Shown in pieces: positions 37,901-44,479 of a DNA stretch of 64,000 nucleotides. Position 1 is the stretch's first letter. Each line of letters begins with the position of its first letter. This DNA comes from Sorex araneus (lineage: Eukaryota; Chordata; Mammalia; Eulipotyphla; Soricidae): assembly GCF_027595985.1 (NCBI RefSeq), contig NC_073312.1:4551051-4615050 (forward strand), read 5' to 3'. The notes under the pieces were generated by a model. It searched no databases, was not told where the DNA came from, and saw nothing but the letters and a program-made list of their open reading frames with translations. The position numbers and the translations under genes are program-made.

Positions 37901-40496
37901 AAATAAATAGCGTTTTCCCCCGCTTGGCATTGGAGTATTCCTTTTTCTTCTTTTTTTCTTTTGGGCAAAGAAAAAACTTGCGGGATTTGCCTTTTTTCTT
38001 TCTGTTAATAATCTTTTTTTTTTTTTTTTTTTTTTTTTTGCTTTTTTGGGTCACACCCGGCGATGCTCAGGGGTTACTCCTGGCTCTGCACTCAGGAATT
38101 ACTCCTGGCGGTGCTCGGGGACCATATGGGATGCTGGGAATCGAACCCGGGTTGGCCGAGAGCAAGGCAGACGCCCTCCCTGCTGTGCTATCACTCCAGC
38201 CCCCTCTGTTAATAATATTTAGAGTACTTTCGCCAGTATTTATGAGCCAATAAAAGTGAAATTCTTCTAATTTTTTGCATAAGGATGTCATCTGCCTTTG
38301 AGAGAACCGGACACATCACCTGTCTTGTGGTCTGGCTGTTTGGACTTCCTCTCTGTTGCTGTTTTTGGGCCCCCTAGGCGGTGCTCAGGGCAGACTCCTG
38401 CCTTTGTGCTTGGGGTCTCTCCTGGCAGGACTCGGGCGACCATGTATGGTGCCCGGGGTAGCCCCGGGGCTGCGGGCACGCAGGGAGAGCGCCCCGTCCC
38501 GCCCTGCCCCTGCCCCGTCTCTCCAGCCACAGCCAGGAACCTGCTGATTCATGCGGGCATTTGGGGAAAATACCTCGAGAATCTAAACTTTCTTTCTTTG
38601 CTGTTTTTATTTCCCCCTCAGACTCATTTTCAGATCTGATTGTTTTGCTGTGTTGTGCAGAACACGGGGGTCGACTGCAGGGTGGGAGATGAGAGAGCAG
38701 GGCTCTGGGTCCACGGCTGAGCCTGTCACCCCGGCGGCCTCCAGCCGGGCTGCGCGGAGGAGCATCGCGGACAGCGGGGCCCTGTTTGGCCCGAGAGGAG
38801 GGGCCCGTCCGGGAGCTCGGGTCGGGGGGGCTGCGGGGAGAGCGAGGGGTGCGCTGTGGTTTGGCAGGAGCCCCTGTGGCCCATCGTCTCCTCCTTCGTC
38901 TGCCGCGTTCCTGAGCTCCTCTCTAGTAAACGCCGGTTATGCCGAGGGAAGTTCTCCTGGCCTTCAGAGCCAGGCGTTCCCTGTCCCCGGGAGCCCGCAG
39001 GAACAGCCGTCTGTCTGCTCATGAGGACAGACTTCAGCTGGGTGCTTGAGCTGAAAACTGTGTCCGGGTCCGAGAGCTGCTCAATTAGTTCACTTTCAGA
39101 GCATAAGGCCGAGTTTCAGCTGCTCCAACCTGAAATCCTGGAGGGAGCTGTCTGGGGTGGGCACCTTTTGGGAGGTGCTTTGGCCTGGGGGCCAGGACCG
39201 TGGCCGAGCGCGCGTGGCAGAGTGAGCTGTGGAGGACGCGCTCCCCTCCCCGCGGGGGCTGGCGCGGAACGCACCTGCTCTCCACACCTCTGAAGCCCCT
39301 TTCCTTGCTTGCAGATGTCCGTACACCTGAAGTGGGCTGCGCGCATCTTCCTTGGCAACCTCTTTTGGGTGGGCTGGAGCGATAGCACAGCGGGGAGGGC
39401 GTTGGCCTTGCACGCGGTCGACCTGGGTTCGATTCCTCCGCCCCTCTCGGAGAGCCCGGCAAGCTACCGAGAGTATCCCGCCCTCACGGCAGAGCCTGGC
39501 ACGCTCCCCGTGGTGTGTTCGATATGCCAAACACAGTAACAACACGTCTCACAGTGGAGACATTACTGGTGCCCACTCGAGCACATCTTGAAAGAAGGGA
39601 TGACAGTGCTACAGTGCCACCTCTTTTGTGTAAACATGTTGGGTACTTTGTTTCGCTGAGCAGAGCCCTGGGTGGGTGCATGCAACCCTCCCCCTGTACT
39701 GTTGCCCCGCCCCTCCCTCCCCCCCAGCCCTTTTGGGGCCAGACCCGGCTGTGCCCAGGACTCACTCAGGGGTCAGGGTCCTGGGGAGCCGACCCTGTGG
39801 GCCCGTGCGGAGCAGGTGCCTCCCCGGGTCCTGCCCCTCCCGCCCCTCACAGACGCAGCCCTGCGCTCCCGCGCTTGAACTGTCAGAAGTAAGTGGCTCC
39901 GTGTGTGTGTGGCCTGGTGATCCCTGTAGGGCACCAGGCAGGGCTGACGTGTGCGCTGCCGCCCTGTGCAGGGGTGCGTGCTGGCGAGGGCAGGCCTGGA
40001 GGGACGGAAAGCTCTTCTTGGCAGTTTTTTTTTTTTTTAGTAAAGCAAGATTTTCTTCCTTCCTTCCTTCCTTCCTTCCTTCCTTCCTTCCTTCCTTCCT
40101 TCCTTCCTTCCTTCCTTCCTTCCTTCCTTCCTTCCTTCCTTCCTTTTTCTCTTTTTGCATTTTGGGTCACACCCAGCAATGGCTCTGTAAAGCAAATGCC
40201 CTACCTGCTGTGCTATCACTCCAGCCCCAAGATGGTTTTTATTGATTGAAAATTTCTTCGGTGTGAGGAGAGAAAGAGAGGTTCCAGTTCAGTAGAGGAC
40301 TTGGGGGTCTTTGTCGATGGTCCAGCGGGGACAGCATTTGTATTGCTCGCAGATGCCAGGCTCAAACCCCAGCACCCTGTAGGGCCCCCTGAGCGCAGAG
40401 CCAGGAGTAGGTGCTGAGCATCGTCGGGTGTGGGACCCCCCACAGGAGAAAAACAGACAGAGAGAGACAGAGGGAGAGAGGGGAGAGAGAGAGAGG

Positions 40497-40547
<51 letters not shown>

Positions 40548-41103
40548 GAGGGGAGGGGAGGGGAGGGAGGAGAGGAGGGGAGGGGAGGGGAGGGGAGGAG
40601 AGGAGAGGAAGAAAGGATGAATACGGGCTTCCCTCACGTGCTCCGGAGCGGGCGCAGAGAGGCCGGGAGAGGCGTGTCGGGGAGGCGTCTGGACGAGGGG
40701 CAGCTGCAGCTTCTTCCTCTCTGGTCTGTTTCTTGCTCAGTTCACGGAGTTACACACACACTGAAAACACGACAGAAGCGAAGAGTCCTAACGCGAGATG
40801 AGAGTCTTGCACCACTCTGTATTTCGTGTCCTGCTGTCGCCACTCCCAGTGGCAGGCGACCGGCCGTGTGCCGCGGGCAAGACGCCCTCAGCCTGGGCGG
40901 GCCTGGGCCTCTCCTCGCCGTTCCCAGGGTTCTAAGGACGTTGGTAACCCAAAACGCTCTCCCCGCGGGATTCGGTCCCTAATAACAGAACTTGGTTTTG
41001 TCTGGCAGGGTTTGAGCTTTGTGAAGAGCTGCCGACGCCCAAGTTCAGTTTTGGAGGCGGCTGCGGGAGCAGCGTTACGGCCCTGGTGTTCCAGAAGACG
41101 TGA
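21135..41103 (+). CDS. EEF1AKMT2: EEF1AKMT2 (METTL10), complete six-exon coding region
   Basis: EEF1AKMT2 is a cytoplasmic class I SAM-dependent methyltransferase that trimethylates a lysine of translation elongation factor eEF1A (Lys318 in human). The exons are 21135-21247, 22304-22369, 23484-23598, 33944-34051, 37641-37857 and 41009-41103. They sum to 714 bases: 237 residues plus TGA. A Gly/Ser-rich N-terminal tail (about 1-36) is followed by the catalytic domain. SAM motif I is VLDIGTGNG (84-92), the acidic-loop motif is GIDYS (108-112), IDKGTFDAIS (152-161) follows, and SCNW lies near the C-terminal third. The ending VTALVFQKT matches one known METTL10 C-terminus. All key residues are intact. 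Five of six splice pairs are good; the exon 3 donor is weak. Its divergent neighbour is ABRAXAS2, as in other mammals. Confidence 0.96.
21593..22024 (-). repeat. Two SOR SINEs serially inserted at one target
   Basis: SINE copies occupy 21,614-21,796 and 21,824-21,995. The word ACTCGTATTTTTA occurs three times: before, between and after them (21,598, 21,798 and 22,001). The outer copies match over AGACTCGTATTTTTAAAGG. Both SINEs are full length and young. Confidence 0.9.
22040..22190 (-). repeat. SOR SINE, old
   Basis: The antisense body GGGCCACTCCTGGCTGTGCC and the end CTGCTGTACTATAGCTCAGGC are visible, with strong divergence. Confidence 0.7.
22304..22369 (+). CDS. EEF1AKMT2: EEF1AKMT2 coding exon 2
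   Basis: The exon is 66 bases long, between a CCTTACCTAG acceptor and a GTGAGT donor. It encodes His38 to Ile59 (HWDSVYERELETFQEYGDCG, EI) and two bases of Trp60. This is the W-D-x-V-Y-E motif that opens the methyltransferase domain. Confidence 0.95.
22425..23150 (-). repeat. Cluster of four antisense SOR SINEs in intron 2
   Basis: Copies at 22,425-22,608 (old), 22,622-22,803 (young, full length), 22,828-22,970 (5' and body changes) and 22,981-23,150 (older) lie head to tail with almost no unique sequence between. Confidence 0.88.
23164..23352 (-). repeat. SOR SINE, young, with target-site duplication
   Basis: A (TTTA)n tail, a complete body and the head GCTATCGCTCCGGCCCC are present. CCCCCAATATTATTTTA occurs on both sides (about 23,150 and 23,353). 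Confidence 0.95.
23484..23598 (+). CDS. EEF1AKMT2: EEF1AKMT2 coding exon 3 (SAM motif I)
   Basis: The exon is 115 bases long, after a TCTCTAATAG acceptor. It encodes the end of Trp60 and residues 61-98, including VLDIGTGNGVFLVEL, the SAM-binding loop. The donor used to keep frame with exon 4 must be CTT|GTTGGT at 23,599, a weak site. A second GT five bases on (TTG|GTACTT) would shift the frame. Without splicing, the frame reads on to a stop at about 23,690. Confidence 0.9.
23707..23775 (+). repeat. SOR SINE head fragment
   Basis: Only GGGGGCTGGAGAGATAGTAT to the anticodon-like region remains; it stops at TATCTGGGTC. Confidence 0.7.
23776..23950. other. EEF1AKMT2 intron 3 unique sequence
   Basis: Nothing was recognised here. 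Confidence 0.5.
23955..24126 (-). repeat. SOR SINE
   Basis: Antisense copy with a possible duplication TTAGTTCTTAAAAG on the left and CAGTTCTTAAAGG on the right. It is followed by a (CT)n tract at 24,150-24,190. Confidence 0.88.
24309..24437 (-). repeat. SOR SINE, shortened
   Basis: The antisense body GCAACGCCTGACTGCTCTGG has lost part of its middle. It ends CACTGTACTGTCTTTCCAGCCC. Confidence 0.75.
24570..25190 (+). repeat. Old SOR SINE split by a 462-base insertion
   Basis: The left half (24,570-24,621, CCAGGAGATAGCGTAGCGCT) and the right half (25,100-25,190, GGCTTTGATCCCCAGCACCA) are parts of one plus-strand SINE interrupted by the composite element at 24,622-25,083. Confidence 0.75.
24607..25099 (-). 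mobile_element. SINE-L1 composite insertion with one shared target-site duplication
   Basis: The perfect 15-base duplication CTTGCCTGGTGTTTT (24,607-24,621 and 25,084-25,098) encloses one 462-base block. In minus orientation this holds a full SOR SINE (25,083-24,900), a piece like the L1 3' end (24,899-24,737), an L1-like piece (24,721-24,638) and an A-rich tail (24,637-24,622). The SINE head abuts the duplication directly, so the parts were probably inserted as one molecule. Confidence 0.75.
25191..25555. other. EEF1AKMT2 intron 3 unique sequence
   Basis: This is G-rich unique sequence with no recognised element. Confidence 0.45.
25556..25690. repeat. 31-bp minisatellite, about four copies
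   Basis: The unit starting CTGGAGACCCCGGGCTCTGC recurs at 25,587, 25,618 and 25,649, exactly 31 bases apart, with a diverged first copy near 25,556. The repeated text resembles SINE-derived words (AGACCCC, GAGCAGCC), so the array may have grown from a SINE fragment. Confidence 0.88.
25903..26157 (-). repeat. SOR SINE whose tail became a (ATT)n microsatellite
   Basis: The SINE body (about 25,972-26,145) is preceded by about 17 ATT units (25,914-25,965). The whole is flanked by CCAAACCATGTTT on the left and CCAAACCACGTTT on the right, so the microsatellite lies inside the insertion and is the expanded 3' tail. Confidence 0.92.
26158..26860. other. EEF1AKMT2 intron 3 unique sequence
   Basis: This is unique sequence of mixed composition without a recognised exon or repeat. 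Confidence 0.5.
26864..26985 (+). repeat. SOR SINE, old
   Basis: GAGAGGCCAGGGGGTCAGTA and CCGGGCTCAGTCCCCGGCAC mark the head and B box; the 3' end is short. Confidence 0.65.
26990..27390. other. EEF1AKMT2 intron 3 unique sequence
   Basis: Contains a short (TTTA)n stretch near 27,040. Nothing else was recognised. Confidence 0.45.
27392..27690 (-). repeat. Two antisense SOR SINE copies, second truncated
   Basis: The first spans about 27,392-27,540. The second (27,600-27,690) keeps only GAGCCACAACCAATG through the AGGGATCACTCCTGGCAG-like body. Confidence 0.72.
27698..27850 (-). mobile_element. L1 3' end fragment
   Basis: A T-run followed by CACAATAATTTTTTACG and CACCAATCCCACCACCA resembles the antisense 3' end of L1 seen at 24,740 and 59,380. 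It is about 150 bases and diverged. Confidence 0.5.
28050..28260 (-). repeat. SOR SINE, young, with target-site duplication
   Basis: Complete copy (28,063-28,247). GAGTTACATTTCT is found on both sides (about 28,047 and 28,249). Confidence 0.95.
28270..28765. other. EEF1AKMT2 intron 3 unique sequence
   Basis: Unique sequence, no exon or repeat recognised. Confidence 0.45.
28769..28930 (+). repeat. SOR SINE, old
   Basis: The head GGAGCTGGAGAGGTGGTATA is clear; the body and tail are diverged. Confidence 0.7.
28995..29150 (-). repeat. SOR SINE, older copy
   Basis: The antisense copy runs from TTTCAGGTCACACCTGCTGT to CTGTTCTCTCTCTAGCCC. Confidence 0.78.
29160..29480 (-). mobile_element. L1 ORF2 fragment, antisense and decayed
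   Basis: TTTTTGTATACGATTTGAGG, GCACATGAATATCGAG and TTTTTTGAAAAGATAATACT match in order the familiar antisense stretch of mammalian L1 ORF2. It has no intact reading frame. The 3' limit near 29,480 is uncertain. Confidence 0.65.
29765..30473 (-). repeat. Two old antisense SOR SINEs flanking unique sequence
   Basis: Copies lie at about 29,765-29,915 and 30,318-30,473. The 400 bases between them are GC-rich and unassigned. Confidence 0.65.
30492..30749 (-). repeat. Type B SINE, full length, no poly(A), with target-site duplication
   Basis: The element (30,503-30,738) has the same tRNA-like head as SOR. After the B box it switches to a different body (GGCAAGCTCCCCGTGG, CTCGAGCAAATCGATGAA) and ends in ACAGTGCT repeats. 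The duplication GATAAAATACT (30,492-30,502 and 30,739-30,749) abuts the tail directly, so there is no poly(A). Confidence 0.92.
30750..31190. other. EEF1AKMT2 intron 3 unique sequence
   Basis: A C/T-rich stretch followed by a T-run near 31,121. No element recognised. Confidence 0.45.
31200..31315 (+). repeat. SOR SINE, shortened
   Basis: It begins CTGGGGCTGGAGCAGTCGTA and loses most of the tRNA-like region. Confidence 0.6.
31655..31800 (-). repeat. SOR SINE, old
   Basis: GGGGCTACACCTGGGGGTGC through GCACGGCAAGCGGCCTGCTC is a diverged antisense copy without a head end. Confidence 0.65.
31800..32390. other. EEF1AKMT2 intron 3 unique sequence
   Basis: About 600 bases without SINE; AT-rich to 32,000, then purine-rich. 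No exon or known repeat recognised. Confidence 0.5.
32394..32600 (+). repeat. SOR SINE with (CA)n tail
   Basis: It begins AGAGGAACTGTAGTGATGG, ends ATATGACCTGAACACAC and continues into interrupted (CA)n to 32,600. Confidence 0.8.
32800..32965 (-). repeat. SOR SINE, mature copy
   Basis: Antisense body from GGGGCCTACACCCAGCACTG to TGTACTGTTGCACTGGCCCC. Confidence 0.85.
33040..33290 (+). repeat. Type B SINE, full length
   Basis: Head GGACTGGAGCGATAGCACAG, B box GGTTCGATTC, then the type B body to GATGAGCAACAGGACAACAG. The possible duplication CAGTGGG is short and merges with the tail. Confidence 0.9.
33290..33500. other. AT-rich unique intron sequence
   Basis: No element recognised. Confidence 0.45.
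33494..33715 (-). repeat. SOR SINE, young, with target-site duplication
   Basis: Complete copy at 33,511-33,697. AAAATCAGTTGCTTTTT occurs on both sides (about 33,500 and 33,697). It lies 250 bases from coding exon 4. Confidence 0.95.
33944..34051 (+). CDS. EEF1AKMT2: EEF1AKMT2 coding exon 4
   Basis: The exon is 108 bases, phase 0 on both sides, after a TTGTCTCTAG acceptor. It encodes Ala99 to Lys134 (AKCGFSNITGIDYSPSAIRL and on to ANITLK). GIDYS is the acidic motif that contacts the SAM ribose. The donor is GTAACT. Confidence 0.95.
34060..34360. other. EEF1AKMT2 intron 4 sequence with (TGTC)n tract
   Basis: Unique sequence carrying (TGTC)/(CCGT) tetranucleotide repeats at about 34,175-34,210. 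Confidence 0.6.
34352..34560 (-). repeat. SOR SINE with small 3' deletion and target-site duplication
   Basis: The GGTCACACCC segment is missing (GCTTTTTAGATGAGCCAGGG). TGTTTGTATTTTC flanks both sides. Confidence 0.9.
34682..34812 (+). repeat. SOR SINE, older copy
   Basis: CAGTACAGCAGGTAGGCGCTTG marks the head; the tail is AACAGCAACAACAAC. Confidence 0.8.
34944..35212 (-). repeat. Type B SINE, full length, no poly(A), with target-site duplication
   Basis: The element (34,956-35,200) ends in sense as ACAGTGCTACGGTGCT. The duplication CCTTCAAATATA lies at 34,944-34,955 and 35,201-35,212. Confidence 0.93.
35428..36080. repeat. Cluster of four older SOR SINE copies
   Basis: Minus-strand copies at about 35,428-35,567, 35,598-35,722 and 35,800-35,918 are followed by a plus-strand copy at about 35,955-36,080 (GGGCCTGCAGAGACAGCAGG). 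All are diverged. Confidence 0.65.
36085..36570. other. EEF1AKMT2 intron 4 unique sequence
   Basis: No repeat or exon recognised. Confidence 0.45.
36574..37130 (-). mobile_element. Nested SOR SINE pair with outer 17-base duplication
   Basis: GAACATGTTAAACATTT at 36,574-36,590 and 37,114-37,130 brackets 523 bases. The outer SINE body is 36,958-37,113 and its tail includes the (ATT)n at 36,591-36,627. A second SINE (36,747-36,942) plus 103 bases of other sequence (36,644-36,746) is inserted into that tail between two copies of TGC(T)10-11AA. Confidence 0.85.
37255..37355 (-). repeat. SOR SINE, shortened
   Basis: TTTGGGGGCCACACCCGGCG through GTGTGGGGGGTGGGGATCGG is a diverged antisense fragment. 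Confidence 0.65.
37641..37857 (+). CDS. EEF1AKMT2: EEF1AKMT2 coding exon 5
   Basis: The exon is 217 bases after a TTTGAAATAG acceptor. It encodes Val135 onward: VEDFLNLPTHLSGFHVCIDK, GTFDAISLSPDDAAAKRQQY, and the Ala/Arg-rich helix RALARALAGRGYFLITSCNW, then TREELLQEFGE plus one base of Gly. Compared with neighbouring exons it is strikingly GC-rich with many third-position G/C, but the conserved core is intact. The donor is GTAAAT. Confidence 0.95.
38000..38216 (-). repeat. SOR SINE, young, with target-site duplication
   Basis: Complete copy at 38,012-38,203 preceded by about 28 T. TCTGTTAATAAT flanks both sides (about 37,999 and 38,205). Confidence 0.95.
38358..38524 (-). repeat. SOR SINE, older copy
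   Basis: GTTTTTGGGCCCCCTAGGCG through CCCCGTCTCTCCAGCC; the B box region has diverged strongly. Confidence 0.65.
38530..39355. other. EEF1AKMT2 intron 5 unique sequence
   Basis: About 800 bases without repeats. A moderately AT-rich part (39,050-39,150) with CTCAATTAGTTCACTTTCAG might be conserved noncoding sequence; this is a guess. Confidence 0.4.
39358..39628 (+). repeat. Type B SINE, full length, no poly(A), with target-site duplication
   Basis: The element (39,368-39,618) ends ACAGTGCTACAGTGCC and then directly the duplication ACCTCTTTTG (39,358-39,367 and 39,619-39,628). Confidence 0.93.
39733..39830 (-). repeat. SOR SINE fragment
   Basis: GGGGCCAGACCCGGCTGTGC and GACTCACTCAGGGGTCAGG are remnants of an antisense body. 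Confidence 0.55.
40040..40236 (-). repeat. Internally deleted SOR SINE with (TTCC)n tail
   Basis: A SINE of about 78 bases (40,151-40,228) joins the 3' end (TTTTGGGTCACACCCAGCAATG) directly to the 5' head (AAGCAAATGCCCTACCTGCT). Its tail side is a nearly pure (TTCC)n of about 22 units (40,054-40,144). CAAGAT flanks both ends. Confidence 0.85.
40318..40442 (+). repeat. SOR SINE, shortened
   Basis: GGTCCAGCGGGGACAGCATTTG through GTCGGGTGTGGGACCCCCC; followed directly by a purine microsatellite. Confidence 0.75.
40448..40616. repeat. (GA)n/(GGGGA)n purine microsatellite
   Basis: Imperfect GA and GGAGA repeats over about 170 bases follow the SINE tail. Long open frames here encode only Arg/Glu or Leu/Ser repeats and are artefacts. 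Confidence 0.95.
41009..41103 (+). CDS. EEF1AKMT2: EEF1AKMT2 coding exon 6 and stop
   Basis: After a GTCTGGCAG acceptor this exon encodes FELCEELPTPKFSFGGGCGS then SVTALVFQKT and TGA at 41,101-41,103. The conserved ELPTPKFSFGG motif and the VFQK ending identify the terminal strand of the fold. Confidence 0.95.
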
Positions 41104-41530
41104 CGAGCCCACGGCCGAGCGCCAGCGTGGCACGGCCAGGTGCCCCAAGCCCTAGTGAGTCCAGGAGACACCTGTCGCATCGGGCGAGGGCTGAGGGCTT
41201 GGGTTAAAACACAGACCCAGCAGTAACGGGCGTCTGACGGAGTGGGCTTTAGAGGTCAGCCGTAATAATTTACATTTCCTTTGTATTTAAAGTGTATTTT
41301 TCATTTTCTTTTTTTAAACAATGTCTCGTAACTGTTGAGCGTTTGGAAGGCTGGGAACGGGCGGCCGGCGAGCCACACCTCGTGTCCTTGCGCCTCCGGG
41401 GGTGAGCGCGGCTGTGGGTGCAGCTTCAGCTCGACCTCGTCAGGGCCGAGTAAGGGTTAGAGTTCATGAGTTGTGGAACGTACAATATCGTTTCCGGTTG
41501 AATGGTGACAATTAAAAATGTTTTTATACC
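41104..41530 (+). other. EEF1AKMT2: EEF1AKMT2 3' UTR
   Basis: Unique sequence, no SINE, AT-rich near 41,270-41,340. It extends from the stop codon to the only plausible polyadenylation signal. Confidence 0.7.
41511..41516 (+). terminator. EEF1AKMT2: Candidate polyadenylation signal ATTAAA
   Basis: ATTAAA, the most common variant hexamer, is followed by T/G-rich TGTTTTTATACC. No AATAAA occurs between the stop codon and this point, so cleavage is expected near 41,530. Confidence 0.6.
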
Positions 41531-42075
41531 TGAGAACTCCTTTCTCTTCTTGCGCTGAATCAGATGCATTCATCAGTTCATCAGAAACACGGAGTCTCTA
41601 TCCTGCAGCTGCTGCTGGCGTGCTGAGGGGAACAGGGAGGGGGGGAGGGGGGTGACAGTGCTGTGCGCCAGCCTAGGTCCTCCTGGGGTTCTGGCATAAA
41701 CAGGTGCCAGGCATCGTGCTCCTGGCCCCGGGGTTCTGCCTCCCTCTGCTCAAAGTAGGCCCCAGCCCGTGAGCCCTTCCCCGGGCCTGCTTGTGCTGCC
41801 TTAGTCAGGAGTGCTCTGGAATGTTCTGGAAGTTTGGTGACTTATTCCGATTCTGTGACAGACTGCGAGGACAGGGTGGAGCCAGATTCTTCCCTGGGTC
41901 TCACGCTGACCCCCTTTCTCTCCCCCTGGCCTGCTCTGCGGCCCCGGTAATGCAGCTCTGCCTTCCCCTCACTGCCGTGCGCTGTGGGGTCCGGAACTGA
42001 CCCCCTGGCTAGGGAGTGGCCCTCAGGTGCTCGGGCACTGTCAGGGAGCCTGGGTGTTCGGGCTGGGACGTGAGC
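41531..42075. other. Intergenic unique sequence
   Basis: No gene or repeat recognised downstream of EEF1AKMT2. Confidence 0.5.
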
Positions 42076-42077
42076 CT

Positions 42078-42260
42078 CATTTTTTTTTTTTTTAAGCTTT
42101 TTGAGTCACACCCGGCAGCGCTCAGGGGTTACTCCCGGCTCTGCACTCAGGAATTCCACCTGGTGGTGCTCGGGGGACCATATGGGGAGGCTGGGAATCG
42201 AACCCAGGTCAGCTGTGTGCACGGCAAATGCCCTCCCCGCTGTGCTGTCGCTCCAGCCCT
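42078..42260 (-). repeat. SOR SINE with small insertion
   Basis: Complete antisense copy with an extra G/A in the CCATATGGGGAGGCTGGG segment. Ends CTGTGCTGTCGCTCCAGCCC. Confidence 0.9.
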
Positions 42261-42297
42261 GTGAGTCTCCTGTATGGCCACTCTCTCCCTCCTGCTA

Positions 42298-42502
42298 AGG
42301 ACACTTTACTTTTTTTTTTTTTTTTTGCTTTTTGGATCACACCCAGAGATGCACAGGGGTTACTCCTGGCTCTGCACTCAGGAATTACTCCTGGCGGTGC
42401 TCAGGGGACCATATGGGATGCTGGGAATCGAACCCGGGTCAGCCGAGTGCAAGGCAAACGCCCTACCCGCTGTGCTATCGCTCCAGCCCCCCCGGACACT
42501 TT
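42298..42502 (-). repeat. SOR SINE, young, with target-site duplication
   Basis: Complete copy flanked by GGACACTTTAC on both sides (about 42,299 and 42,494). Confidence 0.94.
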
Positions 42503-42585
42503 ACACTCCCTTTCATAACACCTGTATTGGCGCTCAGATTTTAATACGGAGTCATAAAGGTAAGTGTTTTTTGAAAGATTTGTAT

Positions 42586-42755
42586 ATTTTGGGTTTTGAG
42601 CCACCTCCAGCAGTGCTCAGGGATTACTCCTGGCACTGCACTCAGGAATCGCTCCTCGCGGTGCTCAAGGGGACCATACGGGAGGTGGGAATCAAACCCT
42701 GGTCAGCAGCGTGCAAGGCAAGCGCCCTGCCTCTGTACTCTCTCTCCAGCCCCGG
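42586..42755 (-). repeat. SOR SINE, mature copy
   Basis: GGGTTTTGAGCCACCTCCAG to TACTCTCTCTCCAGCCCC, moderately diverged. Confidence 0.85.
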
Positions 42756-42972
42756 ATGAGTTGTTTGTTTGTTTTTAAGAGACAATTTTCAACTTTTGGG
42801 TGCTTATTGGGTTAAAAATAGAACAAACATTTTGGTTAGCCCACGCAGCTAGTAATAAAGTCTGGCGTTACATTGTCTTCTTTTCCGGGGTGAGCTTGCG
42901 TCACTGTCAGTCAGCCGTGAGGTTGCTGCCTGCCCTACACAAGATAACTGAAGGCACCACATCAACTTCGAA

Positions 42973-43175
42973 CTCATAACATTTTTTTTTTGTTTGTTTT
43001 TTGGGTCACACCCGGCGATGCACAGGGGTCACTCCTGGCTCTGCACTCAGGAATTACTCCTGGCGGCGCTCAGGGAACCATATGAGATGCTGGGATTTGA
43101 ACCCGGGTCGGCCGCGTGCAAGGCAAATGCCCTACCCGCTGTGCTATCTCTCCAGCCCCTCTGATAACATTTTTT
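42973..43175 (-). repeat. SOR SINE, young, with target-site duplication
   Basis: Complete copy (42,982-43,159). TCATAACATTTTTT on the left matches TGATAACATTTTTT on the right. Confidence 0.93.
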
Positions 43176-43980
43176 GAAAAGCTTTAATCTGAGGAGGCAG
43201 GATGCCCCCCGCCAAAGCAGTGCTCGGGAGTCCTGGGGCTCCCACCCGCCCTTCTGGCCAACTGGGCGGGAGGTGCTTTGTGGCAAATGTCTGGGAGCCG
43301 AACTGCTCAGGACGCGTGCTGGGGGCCCCAGGGCTGAACCCGGCAGTGCTGGAGGGACCCCGAGGTGCTGGGGTGGGTTGTTCTGCCGCCTCCCAGCCCC
43401 AGAGAAGCCCTAACGTTCACTAGATACGCAGTGACTGGCCACGTGTGGCTTCAACTCCTAAAACTTGTTTTGTAGTTTGTCTTCCTTCTTTCACATCACG
43501 GGTACTTGATGTCAGGTATGATGAGAGTGTGTGGGGTGGGGACGGTGGAGACGCGTGTGCTGTCGGAAGGCACCGTTGAGCACAGAGGGGTCCAGGTGTC
43601 TGGGGTTTGCGAGACTTTGGGAAGCTCCGGCCCCCGGCCAGGGCTTATTTGTTCCACTCCAGACCGGAAGGGCTCTGAGGGGCCGGGGGCCGGTGCCGGG
43701 GTCTGGAAAGGGGCCGAACCCTACAGGGAGCCTCTTCGAGGTGGAAATCACGACACGGGCCCAGTAACTGTCGCCAGCGCCGCGGCTGTTGAGAGCAGCC
43801 TTGCTGCGTCCGACCAGGGGTCCGGAACTGTGGCGATGGGCTGTGGCCGGGAGTGTTGGCCCGTGTTCTCTGGGTGAGAAGTTGGATTTGTGATTCCATG
43901 TCTCTTAAGGGTCACTCTTATTTTGTGGAAACTTGTTTGAAATGCAAACAAGCTTTCTCTCGGGAGCTGCCTCAGTGACC
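43176..43980. other. Intergenic unique sequence, SINE-free
   Basis: GC-rich unique sequence; no exon recognised. Confidence 0.5.
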
Positions 43981-43998
43981 TGTTGGGCTGAGGTAAGA

Positions 43999-43999
<1 letters not shown>

Positions 44000-44034
<35 letters not shown>

Positions 44035-44161
44035 GTGACAGGTGTCTCTATAGGAGTATGTGTGTGTATATATGAGACAGGTGTCTCTATAGGAGTCTAC
44101 CAGCTCCCAGTGTCTGTGCACGTCCATGTGTGCTTGTGCATGCTGGGGGTGCATGTGCATA

Positions 44162-44200
<39 letters not shown>

Positions 44201-44320
44201 ATGTGCGTGCTGGAGATTTGTGCTGGGGTTGTGTGTGTGTGTATCTGCATGTGTGTATGCATATGCGTGTGTGTGTGCGTGCGTGTGTGTGCATGTGGGC
44301 ATAAGTGTGTGTGTGTCTGA
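44000..44320. repeat. (GT)n/(GA)n microsatellite region
   Basis: (GT)n with (GA)n at 44,000-44,036, then long imperfect (GT)n at 44,163-44,320 with GCATGTGTGT-type variants. Open frames of Cys/Val or His/Thr repeats here are artefacts. Confidence 0.95.
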
Positions 44321-44479
44321 CAGGTGTCCCCAGGAGTCTCTTCCAGGGCACCAGGAGAAGGTGGCCACGCGTGACTGAGCCCCACGGTGGGTGTCAGGGA
44401 GAGTGGACAGGGTTCGGGCCCTTTTCAGCAGGGGCCGGAGATGCCCTGGGAAGGGGGAGCGCGTGGGCACGAGAAGCAG

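Noticed and set aside
39762-40638. Lys/Glu/Gly-Arg and Arg/Glu repeat proteins
   Set aside because: They are translations of the (TTCC)n and (GA)n tracts.
43972-44470. His/Thr and Cys/Val repeat proteins
   Set aside because: They are translations of the (GT)n microsatellite.
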